A stretch of DNA of 64,000 bases. It comes from Lytechinus variegatus. Taxonomy: Eukaryota > Echinodermata > Echinoidea > Temnopleuroida > Toxopneustidae. Location of the stretch: positions 21,776,425-21,840,424 of the forward strand of contig NC_054751.1 in the NCBI RefSeq assembly GCF_018143015.1, read 5' to 3'. Positions 38,463 to 50,633 of the stretch are shown piece by piece. The notes under the pieces are model-generated. The model was given only the letters and a program-made list of their open reading frames with translations. It searched no databases and was not told where the DNA came from. Numbering within the stretch: position 1 is the stretch's first letter; every line of letters starts with the position of its first letter. The translations under genes were made by a program, and so were the position numbers.

Positions 38463-38820
38463 TGGAAGAGCCGTGGTGTAGTGGTTCTGACTCTCGCTTT
38501 GTAAACAGAGGGTCGTGTGTTCGAATCCCACCGCGGCCTAGCGTCCTTTGGCAAGGCGTTAATCCACACTTTGCCACTCTCGACCCAGGTGCTAAATGGG
38601 TACCGGTAGGATGCGAAAGATATTGTATGTTTGATTTTGCCAGCGCCATAATGAGGCTGCGATGAATGCAAGGAATGCTCCCCAGGGAGTGGAAATTGTG
38701 CACTTTTTCGTGCGGGATTGAAATGTATCCAATGACCGGGGTAATAATATGCTGTAACGCGCTTTGGGCCATTCTGGGAAAAGCGCTTTATAAAAATTGG
38801 CTATTATTATTATTATTATA
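38463..38820 (+). mobile_element. Full-length tRNA-derived SINE (358 bp)
   Basis: Head with box A TGGTGTAGTGGTT and box B GTTCGAATCCC, body CTCGACCCAGGTGCTAAATG, 3' part GCGCTTTGGGCCATTCTGGG, and an (ATT)n tail. The antisense frame reads GGIRTHDPL, a common artefact of such heads. Confidence 0.85.
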
Positions 38821-38977
38821 TAAAAATAGATGAAATGGGGGGTAGACGTTAAAGAAAATCTGATATTTTATTCTTGGAAAACACATTGAGGTATCTCACA
38901 AGGCCTAAATAAATAATGAGAACCCGAAGCGCGTTCTGATTTTTTATTCCTGTATTTCATCTTGAAAGCCTAAGTCA

Positions 38978-39620
38978 GGGGCGGACCCAGCTTCCGCCAA
39001 TGGGGGAGGGGCCATTTTTTTCACTCACATTTTCCCCGATCGGCCGCTCAAAGTTGATTTGTCCAAGTGCCGTATTAAATGAGCCAACAATTTCGAGGGG
39101 TGTCGATATGGCGTATCGCATAAAATTAATAAGAAGTTGGCAGTGAGCGAAGCGAGCAAGCAAATATGTTGACACTTTTATTACAAAAATACAAGGTTGT
39201 GATAGTATTATAGATTTTGACATAATATTTGGAAAATAATAGTATATTTCATCCTAATATCCCTTTTATTTCTCTCTATTTTTTCTTAGCGTTGATTCTC
39301 TCTTTTTTGTTGGGGGGGAGGGGGCAAACGCCCATGTCCTAACAGTCATTTCCTAGATTTACTTTATAAGCAACATAAATGTGTTATAATCTCATAAGCC
39401 ATATGCAAGCTAAAAATTAAATTTCATGTATATTGTCCTGAAAATTTAACATTCTGGGCAATGTTTGTGAACCTGAACAGGACGCGCATGTAACTAGATA
39501 ATTACCACGAGCGCGAAGCGCGAGCAGAAATGTTACATATTATGGCCTGGTCGAAAAGTTAGCCATTAAGACGATACATATTTCAACGATTAAACTGAAC
39601 ATTTTTGATATTCCAACCTA
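38978..39620. repeat. CAGGGGCGG fragment with mirror motifs
   Basis: A CAGGGGCGGACCCAGCTTCC end, then AGTGAGCGAAGCGAGCAAGC (39139) and ACGAGCGCGAAGCGCGAGCA (39507). A partial copy of the element at 34983-37735. Confidence 0.55.
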
Positions 39621-39659
39621 AAAAGATGAGATTTCAAATCCCCCAATGGGACATTCGAC

Positions 39660-40200
39660 ATTCATTTCCATCTCTCTCTTTTTTATGTTTCTTCCCATCT
39701 TTCTCTCTTTTTAATATTATTCTCTTCCTATTTTTTCTTCTTCTTTCCCCCTTTTCCTTTCTTTTCTTTTCCCTCTTCCTCTTTTTTCTCTTTCCCCCAT
39801 TACTTATCCCTCTTTCTTTTTCTTTCCTTTCCCCTTTTTTCTCTTTTAATCTTTTTTCTTCTCTCCCTCCCCCTTCCACTCTCTCTCTCTCTTTATTCTC
39901 TTCTTTTCCCCTCTTCCTCTATCTCTCTTTTTTCTTATCTTTCTTCCCATCTTCCTCTCTATTTAAATATTCTTCTCTTCCTTCCTCTTTTTTTTCTTCT
40001 TCTTTTTCCTCCTTTTCCTTTCTCCTTTCTTTTCTTGTCTTCCTTTTCCCTCCTCTCTTTTTTCTCTTCTTTCCCCCTGTTCTTCTCCCTTTTTCCTTGT
40101 CTTTCCTTTCCCCCTCTTACTCTCTTTTCTATTATCTTCTTTTTCCCATCTTCCTCTCTCTTTTTATTCTCTCCTTTTCCCCTCTCCCCCTCTTTTTTTG
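39660..40200 (+). repeat. 540-bp polypyrimidine tract
   Basis: Almost only C and T on the plus strand (TTTCTTCCC, CTCTCTTTT). The long open frame it permits (Ser/Phe/Leu only) is compositional, not a gene. A possible triplex-forming tract. Confidence 0.85.
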
Positions 40201-40433
40201 AGCGGGGGGGGGGGTGGGGGTGAGGCAGTTCCCCCTCGCCCCCATGGATCTGATAGAACCCCATGGTCTTGTATCATTTGACCTTTGGACCTCTCGATGA
40301 CATTTGATATATCTGATCATAATTTTACACGCACTGCGGACTATCGGACCCGCGGTCTATCGGACCCGCGGTCTAACGGACCCGCGGACTATCGGACCCG
40401 CGGTCTATCGAACCCGCGGTCTATCGGGATGTC

Positions 40434-43400
40434 CCCATCTAAATGCTAACTTGTTTTCAAATATAGTTTTCCCCTTCTTTTTCAAATCTAAAAAAGAATT
40501 AAACAGCACTTACAAGCACCATATAAAATCAAGCAAAATATTATATGAACTATTTTCTAAGATTTTCAGTATTTGAAAATACATCTCATGACAATACAGT
40601 ATCAATATCAATCAATAAAAAAATCTCATTAATACTGAGTATGATTGAGATTTTCAGATTGTTTATATTAAACAACTAATATAATGTAAGCTATCGGAGC
40701 TTAGTAACAAATCATTTGAGCAAGTAAAATTGTACATTGTACTGGAAACAAAGCATCACTTAAATGAATATTAAATGTCGCATAAATAAATCTGACAAAC
40801 TATGGACAGGCGCGCCGGAACACTTTCAGTTTTTTTGTTTTTTTTTTGGGGGGGGGCAAAATCCCGAAGGGGGCACAATATTTTTGACAGCGTGAGATAC
40901 CGAAGCGATCGAGCGGGAGAGGGTGTGGGAGTGGGACCCCCCCCCCTGTAAGGACTTTGTGTAAAAATGGCGTATAAAAGTTGCGTTTCTAAGAGCATTC
41001 AAAAATAAATTTCTTGAAATTCAAACATAGAATTCACTACAAAAGACTAGCACTTCGAAAGACTATACTCACAATCATATGAGAACCTATGAAATCTACG
41101 CGCAAAACGATCGCTTCGGAATGTGTTTTTTGTGTCTGATCAATTAACTTTCCTATATTGACTCAAAATACCAGAAATTACATTTTTCATGCAATATCTT
41201 TTCAGTAATATTTATATGTACATTAGCAATAAAGGAAGACGCGAGAGAGCACAATCATAAGTTTCAAGTAATTCCTGTCAGAACAAGGAGTGTATTAAGC
41301 AGAAGAAGCGCAACAACAGAAACAAAATAAATTCTAATGAATGTCTTCAAGTTCAAAATGTCATACTGTTCTGACGTGGCAGACGTAGATAAGCACTTAA
41401 ATACCCATTCTATGCAAATCACTTCTGACATCATCATTGGAGATAGTCCCTGATTATCCATGCATGGGCAATACATTTCATATTTTGTAACTGAAGGAAA
41501 AAGAAATATGTCAAGCTTAATTCTCTAACAATCTAAAACTTTTCTGAAAATCTCTAAAGTTTAAAACATTCATTACTCGATTTATGTTTTTCCTTTTGCA
41601 TGTTTGTATGGCTGGGAAGCACTTTTAGATGACCCCTTCAAATCTTCTTTTTTCTTTACATATTTTCTGGGGAAAATGTGACCATAATTAGGAATTGATG
41701 ATTATCAAATTCCAGGAAGTATTCATTTGTAAATAATCATGAAAAAAGGATGGTCCGGGCTAAAAATATTGATATCTTAATACATAGAGTAGAATTCACT
41801 GAGCAAAATGCCGAAAATTTCATCAAAATCGGATAACAAATAATACAGTTATTGACGTTTAAAATTTAGCAATATTTTGTGAAAACAGTCGTCATGAACA
41901 TTCTTTTAAAAAAATTGAATAAACCTATTTTCATATAATAAAATACAAAGTCATAAAAAAATACAAAAATTGTTATCCGATTTTGATGAAATTTTCAACA
42001 TTTTGCTCAGTGAATTCTATTTATTAAACTATAAATACTTTCAGCCCGGACCATCCCTTTAACAAACTTCCGCAGTTCATAATGTACATTAGGTAACATT
42101 ATTAGAAGAAAACAATTACATTCCAATAGCGAATATGGTTGTCGGAACACCAAGTGGAGTTTTCGAAAAAGTGGATAGAGGAAGAAATGAAATTGATAGG
42201 GGAGGAAGTGAACAGTTGATCGTCAAGTAATTTTTTGTTTAAATGCGCGTAGTCCTGAAAAGACAGTAAACCAGAAAAGGTAGAAGAGGATTGAGTATTT
42301 GATAGATAAGTACTCCTGCTCTGCATTCCATTCACCGACTCAAGTTAGCATCTTCTCATTTATCCAATGATCCAATTACTCAAGCCTCTTCAACTCTTTA
42401 ACCTTTTCTGTTTTACAGTCATTTTCAGATATGTTGCTCGAGTAAGTTCACGCGCGTTAGTGATACCGGGTCCGGTCTGAGCGTTTCTGGGCCGCGTTTG
42501 TTAGCCGACACAACCAGCATCGCATTGGTGAACCACTTTCTATTTGCCATTCGGTTTTAGTCTGAATTATATTCATTAAAAGGTTATACGTTATCACACT
42601 GTAATAAGGTGGAAAAGGGGCTTCTCAAAGGTAGGCCTATGTTTCATAGAGGAACATGTTCGTCAAAAGACGCGAGGCTTACTATGATTATATGATTGCC
42701 CCGTCAGGGTCGAAATTTTTCATTTTTGACAATGGAAATGACAATTTTTAGGCAGAAAAGTGCCTTCATCGTTCACTTTTCTCCTTGAATAATAATTTTT
42801 TTTACTTTAGGGGGGCACGTTGGGGGGGGCAAAATCTCGTTTTGCCCCCCCAAAATTTTGCCCCCCTGCCCCCCCCCCCCCCCGCTTCCGGACTCCTTGA
42901 CTATGGAAAGTTATTCATATCACTAGTTATGAAAACATTGTATCTTAGGCTATTTGATTACCTGATGCTTTCTTTTGGTTTTATTTTGGGGAAGAGGGGG
43001 GGGGGCAAATTAGATTTTTTTCATTCAGAGAAAAAATTTACACATAAAATGGTAACACTTATCTGCAAATTAAATACTTGGTTAATTTTTAAAACATTTG
43101 GCAAGAATACAAGGACAAATTCTTACAAAATCGTATACAGCTTACTACCAACAATACTGATAACAAAAGATGAATGAGATTTGCTTATTATAAATGCAAC
43201 CCATTACGCCCCCAATTATTGAAAATTTTGGACATTCACATGTTCTTCAACTCATTCCAGAATGCCTTGATATGAAGTTTTATCCATGAAAATGATATTA
43301 ACCTTAATGTGAATTTGGAGCCAAGATGTCTTACTTCATTCACATACTTTTTGGGCAGGGGAGATGTGGTGATTGTGATCCAAAGTAAACATAAAAGCAG

Positions 43401-44186
43401 CCATGTGCTGTATTTTACATATTAATGTATGAACACTGGAATAATACCTTGGGAATTATGTCAGGGGAAAAGGAAAAAAAAAATTAATACATATTTATTA
43501 TCATCCAACCCTTTCCAATACATGAAAAAGGGAGGGGGGAGAACACAGAAATTGTATGAAAACTGGACTTAAAATAAGTTATGAAATTCTGAAGTTTCAC
43601 TCCACTATTCAAAACCATTTTTGCACAAAATAAAGTGTATTCCAACCAACATTTCCATAATGTCACACATTATTTCTTTTGTTTTTCATAAAATAAAAAC
43701 CATGTTTTTTTTTATTTTGTGAATTTAAAAATAAATAAGCACTTGAATTTATCATAATAAATTTCAATAGACTATTCTACATGAACATGCTGGACAAGTT
43801 GGAGTCAGTCCATATTTTGAAATATGAAAACATATCTTATTTATAATAAAATATGAAATAAATAGTGACAATGTGGTGTCATCGGCTCTCTCACTTAGAT
43901 ATCATTTAGTATGTTGTGCATGAATGATTAGTGAAAACAAGTAAAAATTCAAAATGCAATAACATTCCTTTTCCTGTCTAATTTTGATGATATTTTTAGC
44001 GTTATAAGCTTCTTGTTGGAGTGGAATTGGTTTTTAAACATTTATAAAAAATTATCCTTTTATCCAATAGAAAGCATATTCCAGATGTAGTCATTGCAAT
44101 GGCTTGTTATATTGGATTTTATGATGACCTTCTTATCTGTTTGATCAATGATGACACTAAGCAATAATTTAAAGAGAGGATCAGGA
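40434..44186. other. Intergenic, no gene seen
   Basis: AT-rich. Contains G/C-run fragments at 40828-40945 and 42810-42890, a TTAA-type palindromic MITE (41746-42058), and a few short open frames with no recognisable family. On the minus strand, AATAAA (plus 43711-43716) could end the ANKRD53-like transcript. Confidence 0.5.
41746..42058. mobile_element. Palindromic MITE, TTAA-type (313 bp)
   Basis: Inverted arms of about 100 bp share GGATGGTCCGGGCT and GAATTCACTGAGCAAAATG. The right flank is TTAA; the left flank has drifted. It shares the AATTTCATCAAAATCGG module with 51229-51725. Confidence 0.7.
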
Positions 44187-47100
44187 TCATAATACTTCAA
44201 AGCCATATGTATAGTCTTCTCCATGAATCTGAGGAAATTTGTATGGTTTGGCTATGTGTTTCAAGGCACCTGCTATTCTCTGGTTATTAAAACTGTCTGA
44301 ATCTGAGATGCTACTTGTTCTTGTTGATGATGATGACCCAGAACCGGTTACTCCTGGAAATAACATTGATGATTTATCATTTGAGATGTGGGCATAGACC
44401 TCCTGGATAGGCTTAACGCTGTCATCATAGAGGCGTCTGTGCTGGGCATCGATAATGTTCTTGCATTTGAAGGAAAGAGGACGTTCATGGGGTGAGAGTT
44501 TCTCAAGAAGTATTCTGTCAATGACTTCTTGCGGAAGGTCAGGCACAGGTTGTGTGTAGAGTTTAACTTTGTCAAGGTTCGGATTTCCAGTGATTTCAAG
44601 GATGGGGACTTTGACCTTTGCTACTGGTTCTAGCTTTGGCTTTGTCTTGCCTTTGCATAACCTTTCCTTGGCTACAATATGCTCTGCACCAGAGGTGTTT
44701 ACAGGAGCTGGTGTTGACTTGGTTTGTGTCTTTCCCTTGGAATCCTTTGCCTTTCCTTTTGCTGCAGTCTTCTCACCAACAGCCTGTAGCTTGACTGCAG
44801 GAACATTTGCTTTCCGAGGACTGTTAGCCTGGTAAAGCTGGTTGGCCATTGCTCCAAGTGTTGAAGACTCCTTTTTATGAGAGACAAGTCGGGGTGATTG
44901 TTTGTCTGCTATACCTTTCTTTTCCATCCACTCTTCAAACAACTGGTCAGCTTGGATTTCCTTGTAAGCTTGCTGATCTTGTTGTTCCCAATCATCAACA
45001 GCATCCTTAAGATTCTTAAGCTGCTGCAGCTCAGTCACCTTGGTCAATTCTGCCTCCTTCTCTCGCTTCCATGTCTCTGATGCCAGTAGTCTATGAAATG
45101 AAGAGATGAAATATCGGTAAACATGAATTGAAAATTTCCTGAACTACATGTAAAATGCTGAGCTTGAAGCTAAATAGCACCAAAGCAGTAACAATATTAT
45201 GATATACACTGCATCCCATAAAAGGAGAATTGGTGTTTATATTGAGGTTCTATCAGAAGACAATCACAGTTATAATTAATAAATGACAAATGAAATATTC
45301 CTAAAATTAGATCATCCTTTCTTAACTGATGGAACCTATGCTATGCAAATTTATGCAGGAGTGGGTAAGAACATGTTTATTTCATTTTCTACCTCAAAGT
45401 GATTAACACACGAGCCCATATTCTGAAGACAGGTTTAACTTAGACCACGGTCTAACTCTGTTCTAAAATTATGGAAAGCTAAAAATGTCAAAATTTACCT
45501 TACATTTTACATTTCTTCATGATTACTGTGCTCTTTCCTAACTTGTGAACAGTGAAGAAAGCTACCTTATTTATCCCTCAGAAACAGTTAAGAATATTTT
45601 GAGACAAAATGAACTGATGCATTGAAATTATACTGTGAGAGATTTTCGTCACAATTAAACCATAACTTTAAAACAGAGTTTAAATCAAACCAGACTTCAG
45701 AATACAGGCCATGATCTTTGAATTGATGTCCAGAATTCAAATCTGTAACAATATCATCCAACCTACTAATCATACATAACTTAAATGGAACCAAACAAGT
45801 AAATGAAATATCAAATACATATGTGAATGAATAGAATGAGCAAAAGAACAACTGAATGAATGATGGAAAAAAAGGATATAGAATATTTGCCTAATAAACT
45901 TTTGAATCATATTTCTTAGTTTACTGCAGATTGACCCACCTGCTGAAGGGATTTGCTGAATAATTAATTACACAGTATAATCATTAGTAAAATAATCATT
46001 AAAATCATTTACCTGGCACATTTTCTATGTCCCCAAATCTTTGCATAATCAAGAGGTAGATGGCCATTACAATCAGGCGTACTTATATCAGCATTATGAG
46101 CAAGAAGAGCTGCCATACACTTAACACTTCCTTCAATAGCAGCTTGGTGGGTAGGGGTCATCAGATCCTCATTGGGTCTACACAAAAGATATATAGAACA
46201 TAAGAGCAGTAAAGTCATGTCTTCTCTTCATCTGATCTACAAAATATTAAAATGATTACAATAAAAAAACTCATTCATAAAATCATAAGATGAAAAGCTT
46301 GTAAAATACAAGAAATTGGTAAATATGTTATAGCTAAGAAGAATTTCAATCTAGACTTGCAAGAGAAGAGAGAATAAAATCTATATTCACATGAACTCTA
46401 GAGAAATATTGAGGATGTTGACTAAATATTCAAATTAAGATCAACCTTTAATATTCAATTATACAATCTATTTGAAATCCTGACTTCAAAAACAATTCAC
46501 TACATACATTTATTTCTAAACCAATTTTCTTAATCACTTAGTTGGTTTAAGTTGAACTCTATTTACTCTTGGTGTTAAGTTTTAAATTGATTAAAATATA
46601 GAGTCCTTACTACATCATATCAATGAATTTGCCATTATAGAGTACAAAAGTGATGACGTCACAATTTTTTTTCACCATTTCAGCATTTTTATACCATATT
46701 TTGGTAAAGCATTATGAAATACCTCCACCACCAGAATTTGGTGAGAATCGGTCCATGGGTGCCTGAGATATGACCTCATGAATACATATTAGCCCTATTG
46801 TAGTCAGTGTATTATTGGCCTGGTTATAACTTTTAACACAATGAAAAACAACTTACACCGATGGATCTGCACCCATGTCCAGGAGATACTTCATGCATTC
46901 CAGAGATCTCTTTCCAGTCCTGCTGTTAATACAGAGATGGATTGGTCTCCAGCCCGTAGAACTGGCCAAGTTCACACTCACATGGTACTTCTCAACCAGA
47001 AGTTTCAGGCATTCTATTCTACCATGTAGAGAAGCCAGGTGAATAGCAGATAATCCCTGTAAAAATAAACATTTAGAGTCATAAATGATAAATATTGATT

Positions 47101-48032
47101 CAATATAGATGTAGTCAATAAAAAAGGTGGAATCTAATTCAAGTGATTTCAAAAACTCATTATCATCTGTGTAATATGTTCAGATTATTAGACAATGCAC
47201 ATGTGCCGTTAGTTAAACTAAAAACCTGCTTAGTTTATAAGAGTTTCAATAAATAAGTCATGTTTTATTAACAATTTGAAGAGACAGGGGCTTCCTATTT
47301 TCCTATAATTATAACTTAATCATTCTTTTTGTTTACTTCTGTTTTAAAACTATTTCACATGTTAAGTAACGCATAGTTGTATGTAAAGGAATTGTGCAAT
47401 ATAGAATTATTATTGCATGCTTAACAAATTAATAATTATTCAAAGAAAGCCATAGACATTTATCATGCATGTAACAATATCCAAAGCAAGTTCCTAAATT
47501 ATTAGGTTTGATAATTGCATTACTTAGCCTATAATTTCTTATTTATATTCAAAATGAAAATATGATTTTTATATTTTCTTTTTTTATAACATTAACAATG
47601 TAAGAGTTTTTCCCCGATCCCAGGCTTTTCCTGGACTGGAATATTATTTAGCTTACTTATTATTGAAATAAAAACATTCAAAATTTTTGACAAATAGAAA
47701 AGATCAGAAACTCCAAATTCTAACTATATTTACATCGACACATTTTCAAATTCTAGACTAGGCCTACATGATGGTGTAGGTGTTTAGACATGATTAGCCT
47801 ACCTTGATTATTTCAAAACACTTACATTTTTGTCAAAATTTGCAGGATTTTTCCCCTCTTTTAGAGTCTGTCTGAGCCAGGCTGTATCTCCGATTGCCGC
47901 TGCCATAAATTCATCCCCGCCCAGAGCCGCCTTTCGACTCCGCTTCGAAGTGGAGGTGGACGGGACGGCTCCAGCGCCAGTGGCGATCGTGTAATTGGAT
48001 CCTGTCGTTTTGATCCGTGAGCTCGATTCCAT
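44187..48032 (-). CDS. ANKRD53: ANKRD53-like ankyrin-repeat protein (4 exons)
   Basis: Exons on the minus strand: 48032-47826, 47056-46857, 46177-46013, 45090-44187. Phases join without a break to give 491 residues; human ANKRD53 is about 530. Residues 1-45 are Ser/Thr/Ala-rich. About 46-69 (EFMAAAIGDTAWLRQTLKEG) is a capping helix pair. About 70-193 hold the ankyrin repeats (GLSAIHLASLHGRIECLKLL, GWRPIHLCIN, TPTHQAAIEGSVKCMAALL, CNGHLPLDYAKIWGHRKCAR). The LDYAKIWGHRKCAR block matches the human IDFCKIWNHRACAR block closely. Exon 4 codes for a charged, Lys-rich linker, then PVPDLPQEVIDRILLEKL, equivalent to the human PVPRLPFEVLLRM region, then a Ser-rich stretch. Vertebrate ANKRD53 is described as a mitotic spindle factor; that role here is inferred. 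It lies head-to-head with the ENO4-like gene. Confidence 0.87.
45412..45709. mobile_element. GGCCCGTATTC-type MITE, compact copy
   Basis: Ends GAGCCCATATTCTGAAGAC and CTTCAGAATACAGGCC with palindromic TTTAAAC arms. It lies in the last intron of the ANKRD53-like gene. Confidence 0.75.
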
Positions 48033-50633
48033 TGCAACTTTGGAAATTTTCTCGCCTCTAAAAAGTATGTCTGTTTACAACTTACAGTTTACAGAATCAT
48101 TCCGAAATAGTAAAAGTAGTCATTTGTCTAAAGATTACGGTGCATTCATTCAACTCAACGACAACGCACACAGAGAGTTCGCAGCTAGTATAGTATCTTA
48201 CTATATGACTGTGATTGTTTACAGTAGTTGCTAGGGAGTCTCTTTGATCTTGCTTCCGGGTTATGTATGGCACGCTTCATGATTCTGAAACCTCATGACA
48301 CTCTGTTAAAAATTACTGCCCTAAAAATTTTATTTTGCTATAAATAGTTTGAAATTTTAAATTATGACAATGAAAATCAAAATTTTATGTTTGATATGTT
48401 TATCAAAATTGTATATGTATTGTTTTTAGACAATAAAAAAATCGAACAGGTTAGGGGAATCAAGCAATAGATAGCTTGCCATAAGCCAGAATTGATAGTC
48501 GACAGTCGGAAATTCGCAGAAAAAAAGGCGACGATCGGTTGGCAGCTGCGGAAAAACGAATACTCACCTTTTAAATATTGTAAGTTCTCTTATAATTACA
48601 TCCCAGAAAATTAAACTGCAATTTCATTTACAAATCTCGATCATATTCTTATGCTCAGCAGCTAATCTAGGACAAGAGTAAGTGAGTTTTTTCCCCTCAT
48701 TTTTCATAACCTCTGCCTCGGCCAGCACGTTCTAGCCTCATCTTCGCCGCTGCCGCGGCAGAGCCCTGTGGCTGAGCTGAGTGACGTTGAGGTTGTTTTC
48801 CCTGTGCCTGACTATCGCTTGAGCTGCTAGCCAATTAGTAGGGTGTCTGAATCCACACTGAAAAGTGTCAGCATAAAACAGGCTGATTAAGGGGAAATAT
48901 GTCACATTTTTTTCGGGAAGTTCAGGCTACTACTGAGTACTAGAAAAATGTGATCTGAATTGATTATTAACTTGTGTTTGACATGTATGGAAAGAGAAAA
49001 TTCAGGGGCTTCTTTTGACAAAGTCAATTGTAAGGATAAGTTTATATGATCATTTTAAATAAGGATTTAGAGATAAATTGCAAACCCTTATTTATGTGTG
49101 TTGAGATTGCCATTTCCCCATGCGTTTTCTATGGGAAAATGAAGTTTCTGTTTTGCACAATTTTTTTCATTTTGTCGCAATTTTTCATTGTGATCTGGTT
49201 TCCAAATCTTCATGCAAATCATACCATTCAGTTTAGTTTATTTCACTTAAATTTTCTGATAATAAACATAACAAACATATATATACATTTGTATAAATGT
49301 GCAAAACAGAATAAGTGTTATAAGAATACTTCAATAATTAACGAATTCATAGCAAATAAATCAAATATAAAGAATTCTTTGTTCCAGATACGTTTTGATG
49401 ATTAGACAAATTATAGATTACAGTTAGCATGTGAAAATGGAAATGAGGGACTTATTAAAAAGCAAACCTTGTAATTGTAAGTCCTTTAGAATAAATTTAA
49501 AGTAATCTTAATCATATTTAATTAAAAGTAAAGTAAGACAATCTAGACCATATATAAAGTATGGCAGAATAGGTTTGAATAACAAGAAAAGAAAAAGGGG
49601 GCAGTAACTACACAGGTTAGGGGGATAAGGGAATATTAAAAAACTGGGGGAAAAAGAAAAGGAAACGATTATGTGTCCAGCAGAAAAGGGGAAGGGGAGG
49701 GGAAAGAGAAATAGGGTCGAGAGGCAAGTATCATGGAAAAAATAAAGCAGTTCATGTGTGTCATACATTGTACTCATTAAGGAATGAGAGTTTTAGGTGT
49801 TTTTGAAGGTGTTTATATTTCTATTTTGTTTCAGAAAGAGCATAAAACATCCTATTTGACTCTATATGGACAAGTTTTTGGCATTCATGATAAATTTATA
49901 ACAGCTCTCGGAAGCTAAAAATTTGGATTTGTGTGTGTCCATTTCATCAGTCTATGGCAGAGAAATGCTGAAAATTGACCTAATTTCAATCTTCTTTGTA
50001 GCCAATAATTGGATTTTTTTCAAAAATGTTACATTTCTGTCAGTCTGAAGGTCATTTCTCTTCAAATTCACCAAGAAAATGTGATATTTTCTTGAAATAA
50101 GAAAAAAAAAAATTTTCTCCAGACACCCTAGCAATAGTACCCCAGGCTCAAGCGATGTTCGTGCAAGACAGCTGGCAGACGTCTGTTTCGAGGATTTTTT
50201 AAACATTTTATTTATTTTTTTTATTTCTCATAAACAGACGGCTCGCTATCGTGCAGCCACCATTATTACTATTAGGGCAATTAGGGGGTTAACAATGCAA
50301 AATCCCCCCGATGAGGCTCATACTAAATTTTTGTCTTTATTTCACAAAAATATATAAGAAGAACTGTACCAAAATAAAGGTTATCATTCCGTTTTGGCCT
50401 GAAATGCAACAAAATGGGGAAAATGAACTTAAAAGGGAGAAAACAGTCCAAATTTAATACATAAACATATCGCCATCGATTCCCTGTCCAGATCGAGCTA
50501 GAACTTTGGTCTCAGACAAAGTTCAGTGGAACAACCAACATAACAGAGACCGAAGCTTTGACCTTTAAATGAGATGATGTCTTGTTTCTCCAATACAGGA
50601 AGATCAAGAATTGAAGTGAGTTGTAATCTAAAG
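48033..50633. promoter_or_regulatory. Head-to-head ANKRD53/ENO4 intergenic region
   Basis: 2.6 kb between two divergent start codons. A GC-richer stretch near 48690-48800 with a TGACGTT (CRE-like half site) is the best promoter candidate. Possible 5' untranslated splice sites: on the minus strand a GTGAGT donor after 48568 and a TTTTTAG acceptor before 48057; on the plus strand a GTAAGT donor near 48675 and a CCAATACAG acceptor near 50598. The rest is AT-rich, with a purine-rich stretch at about 49,580-49,720. No open frame here looks like a gene. Confidence 0.35.

Larger units (their letters stand above)
33595..40428. mobile_element. 6.8 kb inverted-repeat structure with 16-bp tandem termini
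   Basis: The left end (33595-33740) is about nine units of CGATAGACCGCGGGTC. The right end (40325-40428) is the inverted form. The next 85 bp also match inverted (GTCAAAAGGTCAATGATACG against 40245-40325). The interior holds nested elements and no gene. No clear flanking duplication, so it may be one large foldback or two facing copies. Confidence 0.6.

Noticed and set aside
38404-38772. 122-residue open frame on the minus strand (GGIRTHDPL)
   Set aside because: It is the antisense reading of a tRNA-derived SINE head, a well-known false protein.
39605-40201. 198-residue Ser/Phe/Leu-rich open frame
   Set aside because: Entirely explained by the polypyrimidine tract; no start context, splice signal or family.
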